From assembly GCA_900546115.1 (NCBI GenBank), contig URBQ01000047.1, forward strand, positions 1 through 10,750: a stretch of DNA of 10,750 nucleotides. The letters are read 5' to 3'. The notes below the pieces were generated by a model. That model was not told the origin of the DNA. It saw nothing but the letters and a program-made list of their open reading frames with translations, and made no database searches. Positions 1 through 6,931 of the stretch are shown piece by piece (position 1 is the stretch's first letter; every line of letters starts with the position of its first letter). A program made the position numbers and the translations under genes. This DNA is from an uncultured Collinsella sp. (lineage in GTDB: Bacteria > Actinomycetota > Coriobacteriia > Coriobacteriales > Coriobacteriaceae).

Positions 1-29
1 GTTTCCTGCTCTACAGTCCTGCTCACGAC

Positions 30-58
30 GGAGGCCACATTAAGTGGCCTCCTGTTCG
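30..58 (+). terminator. Hairpin at left edge, possible terminator of an upstream gene
   Basis: GGAGGCCAC at 30-38 pairs perfectly with GTGGCCTCC at 44-52 around the five-base loop ATTAA. The following bases (TGTTCGTG) are only modestly T-rich, so intrinsic termination is plausible but not textbook. All three plus-strand frames close before the next gene, which fits the end of an upstream transcription unit. Confidence 0.5.
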
Positions 59-173
59 TGCGGAACTCGCGATAAACTTAACCCCCCACACCCCTCACGC
101 GGCGGGCAACCGTCGTTGGGCTTATCACTGACACGAATAAACCGCTTGCATATCGTCTGCTGGCTTGGCACGG

Positions 174-179
174 TACAAT
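174..179 (+). promoter_or_regulatory. Candidate -10 element (TACAAT) for the rRNA methyltransferase gene
   Basis: TACAAT lies 37 nt before the chosen ATG, leaving a leader of about 30 nt. No good -35 sits at 16-18 bp: TTGCAT at 146-151 is 22 bp away. A second reading is TTGGCA (165-170) with TTAAAT (189-194) at 18 bp. The same hexamer precedes four other genes in this window, which favours TACAAT. Confidence 0.45.
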
Positions 180-216
180 ACTTGCAGCTTAAATTCATGA
201 ATTAGTGGAGTTATTG

Positions 217-1665
217 ATGGCAGAATCTCGTGCGGAGCGTAGGGCTCGTCGTGCTTTGGTGGAAGCGGCTGAGGGGTCAAAGGAGGAGAAATCTTCTACG
301 AAATCCAAGTCTTCTAAAGCCGCAAAAAGCAAATCGGCCAAGGGCAAGGCTAAGGCCAAGCGTCCCGGCTCTCGTCGGAGCGGGGACAAGGCACCTCAGA
401 CTCGCTCCAAGCGTTCGCATAAAGATCAGGTTTCGCCTGCGCGTAAGGCTGTGGACCCCAAGTCTCCCTGTTCCATCATGAAAGCCTGCGGTGGGTGCAC
501 GGCGCTCAATCGTCCTTATAAGAAGCAGCTCGCCGCCAAGCAGACTGCTATGGAGGAACTTTTTGCCTCGCTTTGCGAGCGTGAGGGCATTGCTGTCGAC
601 CCCATTCGTGGTATGGGTGTCACCTTGGGCGACCCGGGAAAGTATCCTGCGCCGCGTGGTTTTCGTCATAAGGCTGCCACCCCCTTTGCTCCCGGCAAGG
701 AGGGCGCTGTCCGCTGCGGCTTCTTTGAGCGCGGTTCGCACAGAATCGTTGCCGTGCCCGAATGCCCCGTCGAGGCGCCGGGAGCCCGCCAGATTCTCAA
801 CGGCATCGCTCGCGAGGCCGAACGTCTGCATATTCCTGCCTTTAACGAAGACAAGCATCTGGGGCTGCTCCGCTATGCCGTCGTTCGCTGCGGTTGGCGT
901 ACCGACCAGATTATGGTCACCCTCGTGACCGCTCAGCGCGACTTGCCGCATGCGCAGGAGTTCTTTGAGGCTGTCGCCGCACTCGATCCGCATATCGTCA
1001 CCGTTGCCCAAAACATCAACGGACGCCCCGGTAACGCCATCTTGGGTGAGGAGACTCGTATCGTCTATGGCGCCGAGTGCATGCGCGACCAGCTGCTCGG
1101 TTGCGAATTCGATATCTCCCCTACCGCGTTCTACCAGACCAACCCGCAGCAGACCGAGCTGCTCTACCAGCTCGCTATCGATGGCATGGATCTGCGCCAG
1201 GGCGATGTGCTTATGGATGCCTACTGCGGCAGCGGCACCATCGGTCTTTGCGCAGCTAAAGAAGCCCAGAACAAGGGTATCGGCATCATGCTGCTCGGTG
1301 TGGAGCGCAACCCGGCGGGCATTGCCGACGCACGCCGCAATGCCGAGCTCAACGGCCTCACCCGCAGCGCTTGGTTTATGGCCGACGACGCCACCGATTA
1401 CATCCTGGACGCTGCCGATAACAACGAGCGCGTTGACGTTCTCTCCATCGACCCGCCGCGCGCCGGCTCCACACCCGAGTTCCTCGAAGCCGCCTGCGCA
1501 CTTAAGCCGCGCCGCATCACCTATATCAGCTGCAACCCCGTGACCCAAGAGCGCGACCTGCACCAGCTCCTCGACGGAGGCTATCGCCTGCTCAAGATCA
1601 CGCCCGTCGACATGTTCCCCCATACCGACCACACCGAAACCGTAGCGGTCCTCGAGCGCCGCTAA
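217..1665 (+). CDS. 23S rRNA (uracil-5-)-methyltransferase, RlmD/RumA-like (TrmA family)
   Basis: An SAM-dependent RNA m5U methyltransferase of 482 residues. The Rossmann SAM motif DAYCGSGT is at 334-341, IDPPRAG at 411-417, ISCNP with the catalytic cysteine C439 at 437-441, and HTDHTETV with the general-base glutamate E474 near the C-terminus. Cysteines C85, C91, C94 and C183 match the four ligands of the [4Fe-4S] cluster of RumA-type enzymes. The first 80 or so residues are a Lys/Ser/Ala/Arg-rich, probably disordered tail where RlmD usually has a TRAM domain; I see no TRAM-like sequence. The ATG at 217 is chosen because GTGGAG (205-210) sits 6 nt upstream; a GTG at 205 would overlap that ribosome site. 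The family is certain. The target (U1939-type, U747-type or tRNA U54) cannot be decided from sequence alone, so no symbol is given. A single-gene transcript is likely. Confidence 0.93.
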   Translation: MAESRAERRARRALVEAAEGSKEEKSSTKSKSSKAAKSKSAKGKAKAKRPGSRRSGDKAPQTRSKRSHKDQVSPARKAVDPKSPCSIMKACGGCTALNRPYKKQLAAKQTAMEELFASLCEREGIAVDPIRGMGVTLGDPGKYPAPRGFRHKAATPFAPGKEGAVRCGFFERGSHRIVAVPECPVEAPGARQILNGIAREAERLHIPAFNEDKHLGLLRYAVVRCGWRTDQIMVTLVTAQRDLPHAQEFFEAVAALDPHIVTVAQNINGRPGNAILGEETRIVYGAECMRDQLLGCEFDISPTAFYQTNPQQTELLYQLAIDGMDLRQGDVLMDAYCGSGTIGLCAAKEAQNKGIGIMLLGVERNPAGIADARRNAELNGLTRSAWFMADDATDYILDAADNNERVDVLSIDPPRAGSTPEFLEAACALKPRRITYISCNPVTQERDLHQLLDGGYRLLKITPVDMFPHTDHTETVAVLERR

Positions 1666-1693
1666 TCCACCCCGGTAGATTTTCGAGACAAGA

Positions 1694-1723
1694 AAGGGGG
1701 CGGCCCGTCTAGACCGCCCCCTT
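1694..1723. terminator. Bidirectional terminator between convergent genes
   Basis: GGGGGCGG (1696-1703) pairs with CCGCCCCC (1714-1721), extended by two A-T pairs, around a 10-nt loop. It lies between the methyltransferase stop and the convergent phosphoesterase stop. The minus-strand exit reads TTTCTTGTCT, a better U-tract than the plus-strand exit (TTCGCTTGG). Confidence 0.85.
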
Positions 1724-1743
1724 CGCTTGGTTTATGAACTCCG

Positions 1744-2565
1744 CTACATCCCCTTGCGCAGGTCACACACGCCGGCTGCCGCCATCTCGCGCAGCAGCGT
1801 CTCGCGGTCGCGCGTCACGATCAAATCCAGCGGGAAGTGAATCTCGTCAAGCATCTTGCGCGCGTGATCGAGTTTGCCAATGGCCATGCCAATGTGGGCA
1901 TCGGTCGACACGCCAATACCCACGCCCAGCTCGGCGCAGCGCTCGGCGATCTTGCGGCATACGGCCCAATGCTCAGTGTCGACACCGTGTTCAAGACTAT
2001 GGTTGTTGATCTCGATAATCTTGTGCTTGGCCTTGGCCGCCAGCAGCACCTCATCGATATCGAACGGCACGCCCGAGCGCCCCGCGTGGCCCAGCATGAA
2101 TACCTTGGGGTGTTCCAAGGCATTGATATACATCTCGGTTGTCTGGGCGAGCGTCGCGCCCTCAGCAATCTGCGGATTATGCACGCTTGCAACCAAATAA
2201 TCCAAATTACGCGTAACCAAATCGAACAGCGAATGCTGACGGCTGTACGAATCGCCGGCGATATCGAGCGTGACAGGAGTGTCCTCGCCAAACAGGCTTC
2301 CGTCCAGCGAAACGATATCGGCCTCGGCACCACGCAGCACCAGCACGCCGCTCCAAATGCGCGGCCAGATATCCTGGTTGATAAAGAATTGGTAACTGCG
2401 CAGGTCATTGGGGCAAGCCGTAACCATAGAGCTCAGATGGTCGGCAGATCCGAGTACCTGCAGACCACGCTCTGCCGCCCAGTACACATTCTCCTCAATG
2501 GTCGAATATGCATGCGCAGAGAACATCGTATGGGTATGAATGTCACAAGAAAGCAGGTAGGGCAT
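1744..2565 (-). CDS. PHP-domain phosphoesterase, YcdX-like
   Basis: A 273-residue protein with a full polymerase-and-histidinol-phosphatase (PHP) metal site. Visible candidate ligands are H10 and H12 (DIHTHT), H18, H43 (SADH), E81, H129 (SVHNP), H160 (GHAGRSG), and D222 and H224 (STDAHIG). Their order and spacing match the trinuclear-zinc site of E. coli YcdX. Family members hydrolyse phosphate monoesters, but the natural substrate is usually unknown; a histidinol phosphatase role is less likely because no his genes are nearby. Length is a little above YcdX (about 245). The ATG at 2565 has a strong AAGGAGA ribosome site 5-6 nt upstream. It lies downstream of, and in the same direction as, the aminotransferase, but 165 nt away and with its own candidate promoter, so it is probably transcribed separately. 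Confidence 0.88.
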   Translation of the reverse strand: MPYLLSCDIHTHTMFSAHAYSTIEENVYWAAERGLQVLGSADHLSSMVTACPNDLRSYQFFINQDIWPRIWSGVLVLRGAEADIVSLDGSLFGEDTPVTLDIAGDSYSRQHSLFDLVTRNLDYLVASVHNPQIAEGATLAQTTEMYINALEHPKVFMLGHAGRSGVPFDIDEVLLAAKAKHKIIEINNHSLEHGVDTEHWAVCRKIAERCAELGVGIGVSTDAHIGMAIGKLDHARKMLDEIHFPLDLIVTRDRETLLREMAAAGVCDLRKGM

Positions 2566-2602
2566 CAGGTCTCCTTATCTGGCACGGCCGTCGCTTATAT
2601 TC

Positions 2603-2632
2603 ATTGTACGCATAGCCTTCGATAGTCGTAAA
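2603..2632 (-). promoter_or_regulatory. Candidate promoter of the PHP phosphoesterase gene
   Basis: On the minus strand, TTTACG (-35, 2627-2632) and TACAAT (-10, 2603-2608) are separated by 18 bp, and the -10 ends 37 nt before the ATG. An alternative TATAAT at 2708-2713, just behind the aminotransferase stop, has no clear -35 and would give a much longer leader. Confidence 0.5.
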
Positions 2633-2665
2633 ACCACTCCATCCCAAAGACACAACGTCCATGAC

Positions 2666-2696
2666 AACGGGGTCCGGCTTAACACCAAACCCCGTT
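2666..2696. other. Inverted repeat in the aminotransferase-phosphoesterase gap
   Basis: AACGGGGT (2666-2673) pairs with ACCCCGTT (2689-2696) across a 15-nt loop. No T-run follows on either strand, so this is at best a weak terminator for the aminotransferase transcript, or an attenuator between the distal TATAAT and the phosphoesterase start. Confidence 0.35.
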
Positions 2697-2730
2697 TCAC
2701 GTAAAACATTATAGGCAGAGCGCTTTACTT

Positions 2731-3915
2731 TTAACGATACTCGTCCGCCAACTGTTTCCAAGCGGGTAGCGAATTGACAATCGTTTCGTAGCTCACGCAA
2801 TAGCCCAGGCGGAACCAGCCCGGCATACCAAAGCTGTCCGAGGGAACCGCAAGCAGCTCATACTTCTTTGCACGCTCGCAGAAGGCGTTCGCATCGGGCT
2901 CCAGTGCTTTCACCCATAGGTAGAACGCGCCATCCGGCTCAACATACGGGTAGCCGTACTCCGCCAATGCATCGGTAAGCGCCGTGCGGTTGCGTGCATA
3001 GGCCTCAACGTCACTCGGCTCATCGATGCAATCGATAATCACGCGCTGGAAGAGCGCCGGAGCGCACACGAAGCCCAGCGTACGGGCAGCACCGGCAACA
3101 GCCGGCATTAGATGAGCTGCCTGAGGATTCGTATTGGGAACCAGAATCCACCCCACGCGCTCGCCCGGCAGCGACAACGACTTGGAGTACGAATAGCACA
3201 CGACGGTGTGCTCGTAAATCGAGGGCACCCAAGGCACCTCGGCACCGTATACAATCTCGCGATACGGTTCGTCCGAGATCAGCATGATCGGGTTCTCGGG
3301 ATCGCGCTTGACGTTGGCCTCGCGCAGAACATTGGCCAGTCGCGTCAGCGTGTCGCGCGTATACACGGCGCCGGTCGGGTTGTTCGGCGAGTCGATGATG
3401 ACAGCTGCCGTTTTATCGGTAATCGCCTTGAGCACGTTATCCACGCTCAGCTGGAACGTATCTTCATCGGCGAGCGCCTCGACACACGTACAGCCGGCCT
3501 TCTCAATCCACACGCGATACTCCGGGAAGTACGGGGCGATAACAATGACCTCGTCACCCGGGTTCGTAACGGCGTTGAGCGTATAGGTGAGCGAAGCCGC
3601 CGCGCCCACGGTCATAAAGACATCCTTGCCCTCATAGCTCGTACCGAAGCGGCGGTTGAGCGACTCGGCGACGGCTGCTCGGCATTGCGGCAGGCCCGGA
3701 GCGGGCGTATAACCGTGCAACTGGTCACTCGGCAGCTCCAAGGCCTTCTTAATGGACTCCGCCACGGCGGCAGGCGCCGGAACACTCGGGTTTCCCAGCG
3801 AAAAATCGAATACGTTCTCTGCACCGATCTGTGCCTTGCGCTCAAGGCCATAGCTAAAAATCTCACGGATGATGGAGCTTTCCGCACCGCGAGCATACAT
3901 GGTTTCGTTAATCAT
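2731..3915 (-). CDS. PLP-dependent class I/II aminotransferase
   Basis: A fold-type I aminotransferase of 394 residues. K245 in SYSKSLSLPGERVGW is the Schiff-base lysine. N179 in SPNNPTG, D215 and Y218 in SDEPYREIVY hold the cofactor, and R369 in WFRLGY should bind the substrate alpha-carboxylate. The opening segment (IREIFSYGLERK, then VFDFSLGNPSVPAP) is typical of a subgroup annotated as aspartate/aromatic or general aminotransferase in Gram-positive anaerobes, so the amino donor cannot be fixed from sequence. The start is the ATG at 3915, preceded by AAAGGGGA about 5 nt away. The frame stays open upstream to 4014, but that part runs through the palindromic element and has no ribosome site. 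The gene is separated from ftsH by a terminator and from the phosphoesterase by a long gap, so it is probably monocistronic. Confidence 0.9.
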   Translation of the reverse strand: MINETMYARGAESSIIREIFSYGLERKAQIGAENVFDFSLGNPSVPAPAAVAESIKKALELPSDQLHGYTPAPGLPQCRAAVAESLNRRFGTSYEGKDVFMTVGAAASLTYTLNAVTNPGDEVIVIAPYFPEYRVWIEKAGCTCVEALADEDTFQLSVDNVLKAITDKTAAVIIDSPNNPTGAVYTRDTLTRLANVLREANVKRDPENPIMLISDEPYREIVYGAEVPWVPSIYEHTVVCYSYSKSLSLPGERVGWILVPNTNPQAAHLMPAVAGAARTLGFVCAPALFQRVIIDCIDEPSDVEAYARNRTALTDALAEYGYPYVEPDGAFYLWVKALEPDANAFCERAKKYELLAVPSDSFGMPGWFRLGYCVSYETIVNSLPAWKQLADEYR

Positions 3916-3939
3916 CTGTTCCCCTTTCGCATAGGCGGT

Positions 3940-3945
3940 ATTGTA
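3940..3945 (-). promoter_or_regulatory. Candidate -10 element (TACAAT) for the aminotransferase gene
   Basis: TACAAT on the minus strand ends 24 nt before the ATG. The expected -35 position (about 3963-3968, CGGCGC on the minus strand) has no similarity to TTGACA. The palindromic element begins only 5 bp beyond that point. Confidence 0.4.
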
Positions 3946-3973
3946 CGCTTTAGTTGAGCAAAGCGCCGCAGCA

Positions 3974-4037
3974 ATGTTGATTGGGGACAGACTTAAATGC
4001 GTGAAAACGCTCATTTAAGTCTGTCCCCAATCAACAT
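3974..4037. repeat. 64-bp palindromic element with 26-bp perfect arms (REP/MITE-like)
   Basis: The arm 3974-3999 is the exact reverse complement of 4012-4037. Its core reads GGGGACAGACTTAAATG. Read on the plus strand, the 12-nt centre can add three pairs closed by a GAAA loop, leaving two unpaired bases (4010-4011). No T-tract follows, so it is not a standard terminator, and ftsH already has one next to it. From memory, GGGGACAGAC-type termini recur as dispersed palindromes associated with Y1/REP-associated tyrosine transposases in many bacteria. A mobile non-autonomous repeat is therefore the best reading, but no second copy or transposase is present here. Confidence 0.7.
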
Positions 4038-4044
4038 ATCGCTC

Positions 4045-4083
4045 AAAAGAAAGAGCCTCCACAGGTTTCCCCGCAGAGGCTTT
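4045..4083 (-). terminator. Terminator of ftsH
   Basis: On the minus strand, AGCCTC (4081-4076) pairs with GAGGCT (4059-4054). Further imperfect inner pairing closes on a GAAA loop, and CTTTCTTTTGAG follows. It starts about a dozen bases after the ftsH stop codon. Confidence 0.8.
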
Positions 4084-4094
4084 CGCTACAAGAA

Positions 4095-6233
4095 CTATTT
4101 GTCGGCGTCGGTGTTGCCGTCAGCGTTGACAGCATTGCCATCACCGGCATCATCGGATGCGGCTTCGGCATCCTCCTGCATGGCCGCCTGCGCAAAGGCC
4201 GCAGCATCAGCCGCCAGCTCCTCCTCGCTCATGCGAGGCGAGCGCTTCTTGGTCGGCATGCCGGCCGCCTTGGCGTTGCGCTCCTCCTTGGCCGCCAGGA
4301 TATCGCCCTCGCGCTCAAGGTAAGCATCCCACTCGTTGTCGAGCAGGGCGTTCACGGCGTCGCCTTCGACGGTCTCGCGCTCGAGCAGCACCTTCGCCAT
4401 CAGATCGAGCTGATCGCGACGGGCATCCAGAATCTCGACCGCACGGCGATGGGCCTCGCGCATGATGCGCTGAACCTCGATATCGATGCGGCGTGCCGTC
4501 TCCTCGGAATAATCCTGGTGATCGGCGTAATCGCGACCAAGGAACACCTGATGCTGCGCCTCGCCAAAGACCTGCGTACCCAGCTCCTCGCTCATGCCCA
4601 GACGCGTAACCATCTCGCGCGCCATCTTGGTCGCACGCTCCAGGTCGTTGCTCGCGCCCGACGTGATGTCATCGCACATGAGCTCCTCGGCAACGCGACC
4701 GCCCAAGAACACGGCGAGCTCGTCGAGCATCTCGTTCTTGGTCTTGAGGAAGTGGTCCTCCTGCGGAAGCTGCAGCGTGTAGCCCAGAGCCTGACCGCGG
4801 CTGACGATCGAGATCTTGTGGACCGGATCGGAGTGCTCCAGGATGTGGCCCACCAGGGCGTGACCGCTCTCGTGGTAGGCAATCGTGGTGCGCTCGGCCT
4901 CGGTCATCACGCGACCCTTGCGCTGCGGTCCGGCAATCACGCGCTCCATCGATTCCTCAACCTCGTCCATGGAAATCACAGAACGATGACGGCGGGCAGC
5001 CAACAGTGCAGACTCATTGAGCAAGTTCGCCAGATCGGCGCCGGTGAAGCCAACGGTCATCTGGGCGAGCTTCTCAAACTTCACGTCCTCGTCCATCGGC
5101 TTGTTCTCGGCATGCACGCGCAAGATCTGCTCGCGGCCCTTCACATCCGGACGGTCGACCGTAACCTGACGGTCAAAACGGCCGGGACGCAGCAGCGCCG
5201 GATCCAGAATGTCGGGGCGGTTGGTGGCGGCGATCAGGATGACCGACTCGCTCTCCTCAAAACCGTCCATCTCGACCAGCAGCTGGTTGAGCGTCTGCTC
5301 GCGCTCATCGTGACCGCCGCCCAAGCCGGCTCCGCGCTGACGTCCTACGGCATCGATCTCATCGATGAAGATGATCGACGGGGCCTGGGACTTGGCCTCC
5401 TTAAAGAGGTCACGCACGCGGCTGGCGCCGACACCCACGAACATCTCGACAAAGTCGGAACCCGAGATGCTAAAGAACGGCACGCCCGCCTCGCCGGCAA
5501 CGGCCTTGGCCAGCAACGTTTTACCGGTGCCCGGAGGGCCCACCAGCAACACGCCACGCGGGATCTTGGCGCCCAGCTTGCGATAGCGATCCGGATCGCT
5601 CAAAAAGTCACGGATCTCCTCGAGCTCCTCGACTGCCTCGTCCACGCCGGCAACGTCCTCGAACTTGACCTTGGGACGCGTAGCCTCGTTGGTCTTGGCA
5701 TTGGTCTTGCCAAACTGCATGTTCCTGTTGTTGGCGCCCATCATCTGGCGCATAAAGTAGAACATGATGGCGATCAGGGCGATCGTCGGCAGCACACTCA
5801 TCGCTAAGTCGCCCCAAAAATCGGGGTCGTTGGTGTTGACGATGTACTTGGTGTCGGGGTGCTCCGCCATAAGCTCGGCAAGCGAATCGGAGCCGACATA
5901 GGTCGAGGAGAAGCTCTTGAGCTCGCTCGTATCACCCTTGTCCTTTTTCGTCTTCCAGTAATGACCCGCCACGCTTCCGTCTTGAACCGTATAGGTCAAA
6001 TCTTCGACGCGATCCTGCTTAATGGCGCTCACCATCTCGCTCGTCGCGAGCTTAACGGTATTGCTGGAGCTGGCAAAGCCGGAGCCCATGTTAAAGAAGG
6101 CGTAGCCCAGAAGCGCGCAAGCCAAAATAAAATACAGCCAGCCCGTACGCGTGGGCTTCTTGCCTCCGGGCATCCCCGGGATCTTAGGCTCCCGGGGAGT
6201 CTGGGAATTGTTATCGTTACAGTCGTCGGGCAT
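4095..6233 (-). CDS. ftsH: ATP-dependent zinc metalloprotease FtsH
   Basis: A membrane-anchored AAA+ protease of 712 residues that degrades damaged or short-lived membrane and regulatory proteins. In order: a short polar N-terminus; TM1 about 32-50; an extracytoplasmic domain about 51-140; TM2 about 143-165; Walker A GPPGTGKT 232-239; pore-loop MFVG 264-267; Walker B IIFIDEID 287-294; second region of homology ATNRPDILDPALLRPGRFDR about 336-355; zinc motif HESGH 454-458; and third zinc ligand D530 in ASNDLERAT. Both catalytic centres are intact. The last 50 or so residues form an acidic Ala/Asp/Glu tail, longer than in E. coli FtsH (about 644 residues). The ATG lies 1 nt after the hpt stop. 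The nearest Shine-Dalgarno, GGAGG inside hpt, is 12 nt away, which suggests translational coupling to hpt. A terminator follows. Confidence 0.98.
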   Translation of the reverse strand: MPDDCNDNNSQTPREPKIPGMPGGKKPTRTGWLYFILACALLGYAFFNMGSGFASSSNTVKLATSEMVSAIKQDRVEDLTYTVQDGSVAGHYWKTKKDKGDTSELKSFSSTYVGSDSLAELMAEHPDTKYIVNTNDPDFWGDLAMSVLPTIALIAIMFYFMRQMMGANNRNMQFGKTNAKTNEATRPKVKFEDVAGVDEAVEELEEIRDFLSDPDRYRKLGAKIPRGVLLVGPPGTGKTLLAKAVAGEAGVPFFSISGSDFVEMFVGVGASRVRDLFKEAKSQAPSIIFIDEIDAVGRQRGAGLGGGHDEREQTLNQLLVEMDGFEESESVILIAATNRPDILDPALLRPGRFDRQVTVDRPDVKGREQILRVHAENKPMDEDVKFEKLAQMTVGFTGADLANLLNESALLAARRHRSVISMDEVEESMERVIAGPQRKGRVMTEAERTTIAYHESGHALVGHILEHSDPVHKISIVSRGQALGYTLQLPQEDHFLKTKNEMLDELAVFLGGRVAEELMCDDITSGASNDLERATKMAREMVTRLGMSEELGTQVFGEAQHQVFLGRDYADHQDYSEETARRIDIEVQRIMREAHRRAVEILDARRDQLDLMAKVLLERETVEGDAVNALLDNEWDAYLEREGDILAAKEERNAKAAGMPTKKRSPRMSEEELAADAAAFAQAAMQEDAEAASDDAGDGNAVNADGNTDADK

Positions 6234-6234
6234 C

Positions 6235-6783
6235 TTACGAATAAACCTCCGGTTTCAAAATGCCCAGATACGGAAGGTTGCGATAGCGCTCGGCATAGTC
6301 GAGGCCGTAGCCCACCACAAAGGCATCGGGGCAATGGGTTCCAACATACTTGGGCGTGACGGCCGAGGTACGGTCCTCAACGTCCTTCCATAGGAAGGCG
6401 GCGACCTCCAGAGAAGCGGGCTTGCGGCTCTCGAGGTTCTTCATCAGGTACTTGAGGGTCAGGCCCGAGTCCAGAATGTCCTCGACGATCAGCACGTCGC
6501 GACCACGGATGTCGATATCCAGGTCCTTAATGATACGCACGATACCCGAAGACTTCACACCGTCGCCATAGCTCGAAACAGCCATGAAATCGATGTTGGT
6601 CGGCAGCTCGATCTTGCGCATCAGGTCGCCCATAAAGACCACGGCGCCGCGCAGGACCGCAATCAGCACCAGATCCTTACCCGCGTAGTCGCGAGTAATC
6701 TGCTCGCCTAGGCGAGAGACGATACCGTCGATATCCTCCTGCGTAAACAGAACCTTCTCGATATCCGGATGTTGAGAAGCCAT
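6235..6783 (-). CDS. hpt: Hypoxanthine(-guanine) phosphoribosyltransferase
   Basis: A 182-residue type I phosphoribosyltransferase that makes IMP/GMP from hypoxanthine/guanine and PRPP in purine salvage. The PRPP-binding loop VLIVEDILDSGLT (97-109) with E101/D102 is intact. The early VLRGAVVFMGDL (43-54) and the C-terminal FVVGYGLDYAERYRNLPYLG (155-174) are characteristic of bacterial Hpt, and the length is normal. The ATG at 6783 has AAAGGG about 5 nt upstream. It lies between tilS (148 nt upstream, same strand) and ftsH (1 nt downstream). The order tilS-hpt-ftsH is conserved in many Gram-positive bacteria, which strongly supports all three assignments. Strict specificity for hypoxanthine versus guanine cannot be read from sequence. 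Confidence 0.97.
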   Translation of the reverse strand: MASQHPDIEKVLFTQEDIDGIVSRLGEQITRDYAGKDLVLIAVLRGAVVFMGDLMRKIELPTNIDFMAVSSYGDGVKSSGIVRIIKDLDIDIRGRDVLIVEDILDSGLTLKYLMKNLESRKPASLEVAAFLWKDVEDRTSAVTPKYVGTHCPDAFVVGYGLDYAERYRNLPYLGILKPEVYS

Positions 6784-6840
6784 GACAACCCTTTCTTGTG
6801 CTTAATCGCCCACACACCGCCGTATGGACGCGAACTACAC

Positions 6841-6846
6841 ATTCTA
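6841..6846 (-). promoter_or_regulatory. Candidate -10 element (TAGAAT) before hpt
   Basis: TAGAAT on the minus strand lies 57 nt before the hpt start, inside the 148-nt tilS-hpt gap. Upstream sequence (GGAAAA or TGGAAA at 17-18 bp) is a poor -35. It would allow hpt-ftsH to be expressed independently of tilS. Confidence 0.3.
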
Positions 6847-6871
6847 GCAGCGCACGGGGTATATTTTCCAG

Positions 6872-6892
6872 CCCGCGCACCATCAGCGCGGG
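6872..6892. other. GC-rich hairpin between tilS and hpt
   Basis: CCCGCGC (6872-6878) pairs perfectly with GCGCGGG (6886-6892) around a 7-nt loop. No T-run follows on the minus strand (CTGGAAAATATACC). Flanking GGTAT and ATACC on the minus strand could add a loose outer stem. It may slow RNA decay, partially terminate tilS transcripts or separate tilS from hpt expression. Confidence 0.4.
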
Positions 6893-6931
6893 AATACCGT
6901 CAACGCCGCACAGAAAAGCTGGTGCGAGGAG

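Noticed and set aside
277..1632. Long minus-strand open frame (about 451 codons) opposite the methyltransferase gene
   Set aside because: It is an antisense shadow of a GC-rich gene with strong codon bias; the protein has no recognisable motif, and the plus-strand product is unmistakable.
1837..2625. Plus-strand open frame (about 262 codons) opposite the phosphoesterase
   Set aside because: Antisense shadow of a gene with a complete metal-site pattern; no family features in the translation.
2543..2800. Minus-strand 85-codon frame bridging the aminotransferase end and phosphoesterase start
   Set aside because: It overlaps both real genes and has no ribosome site; internal ATGs in the gap also lack one, so neither a small protein nor a leader peptide is supported.
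3112..3957. Plus-strand open frame (about 281 codons) opposite the aminotransferase
   Set aside because: Antisense shadow of a clearly assigned gene; no motifs.
3916..4014. Upstream extension of the aminotransferase by 33 codons
   Set aside because: The extra residues are encoded by the palindromic element and the promoter region, have no ribosome site, and are absent from the family pattern.
3974..4037. Palindrome as an intrinsic terminator for ftsH or the aminotransferase
   Set aside because: No T-tract follows either arm, and ftsH already has a proper terminator at 4045-4083.
4449..5807. Plus-strand open frame (about 452 codons) opposite ftsH
   Set aside because: Antisense shadow; His- and Leu-rich composition reflects reverse reading of the AAA+ and protease domains.
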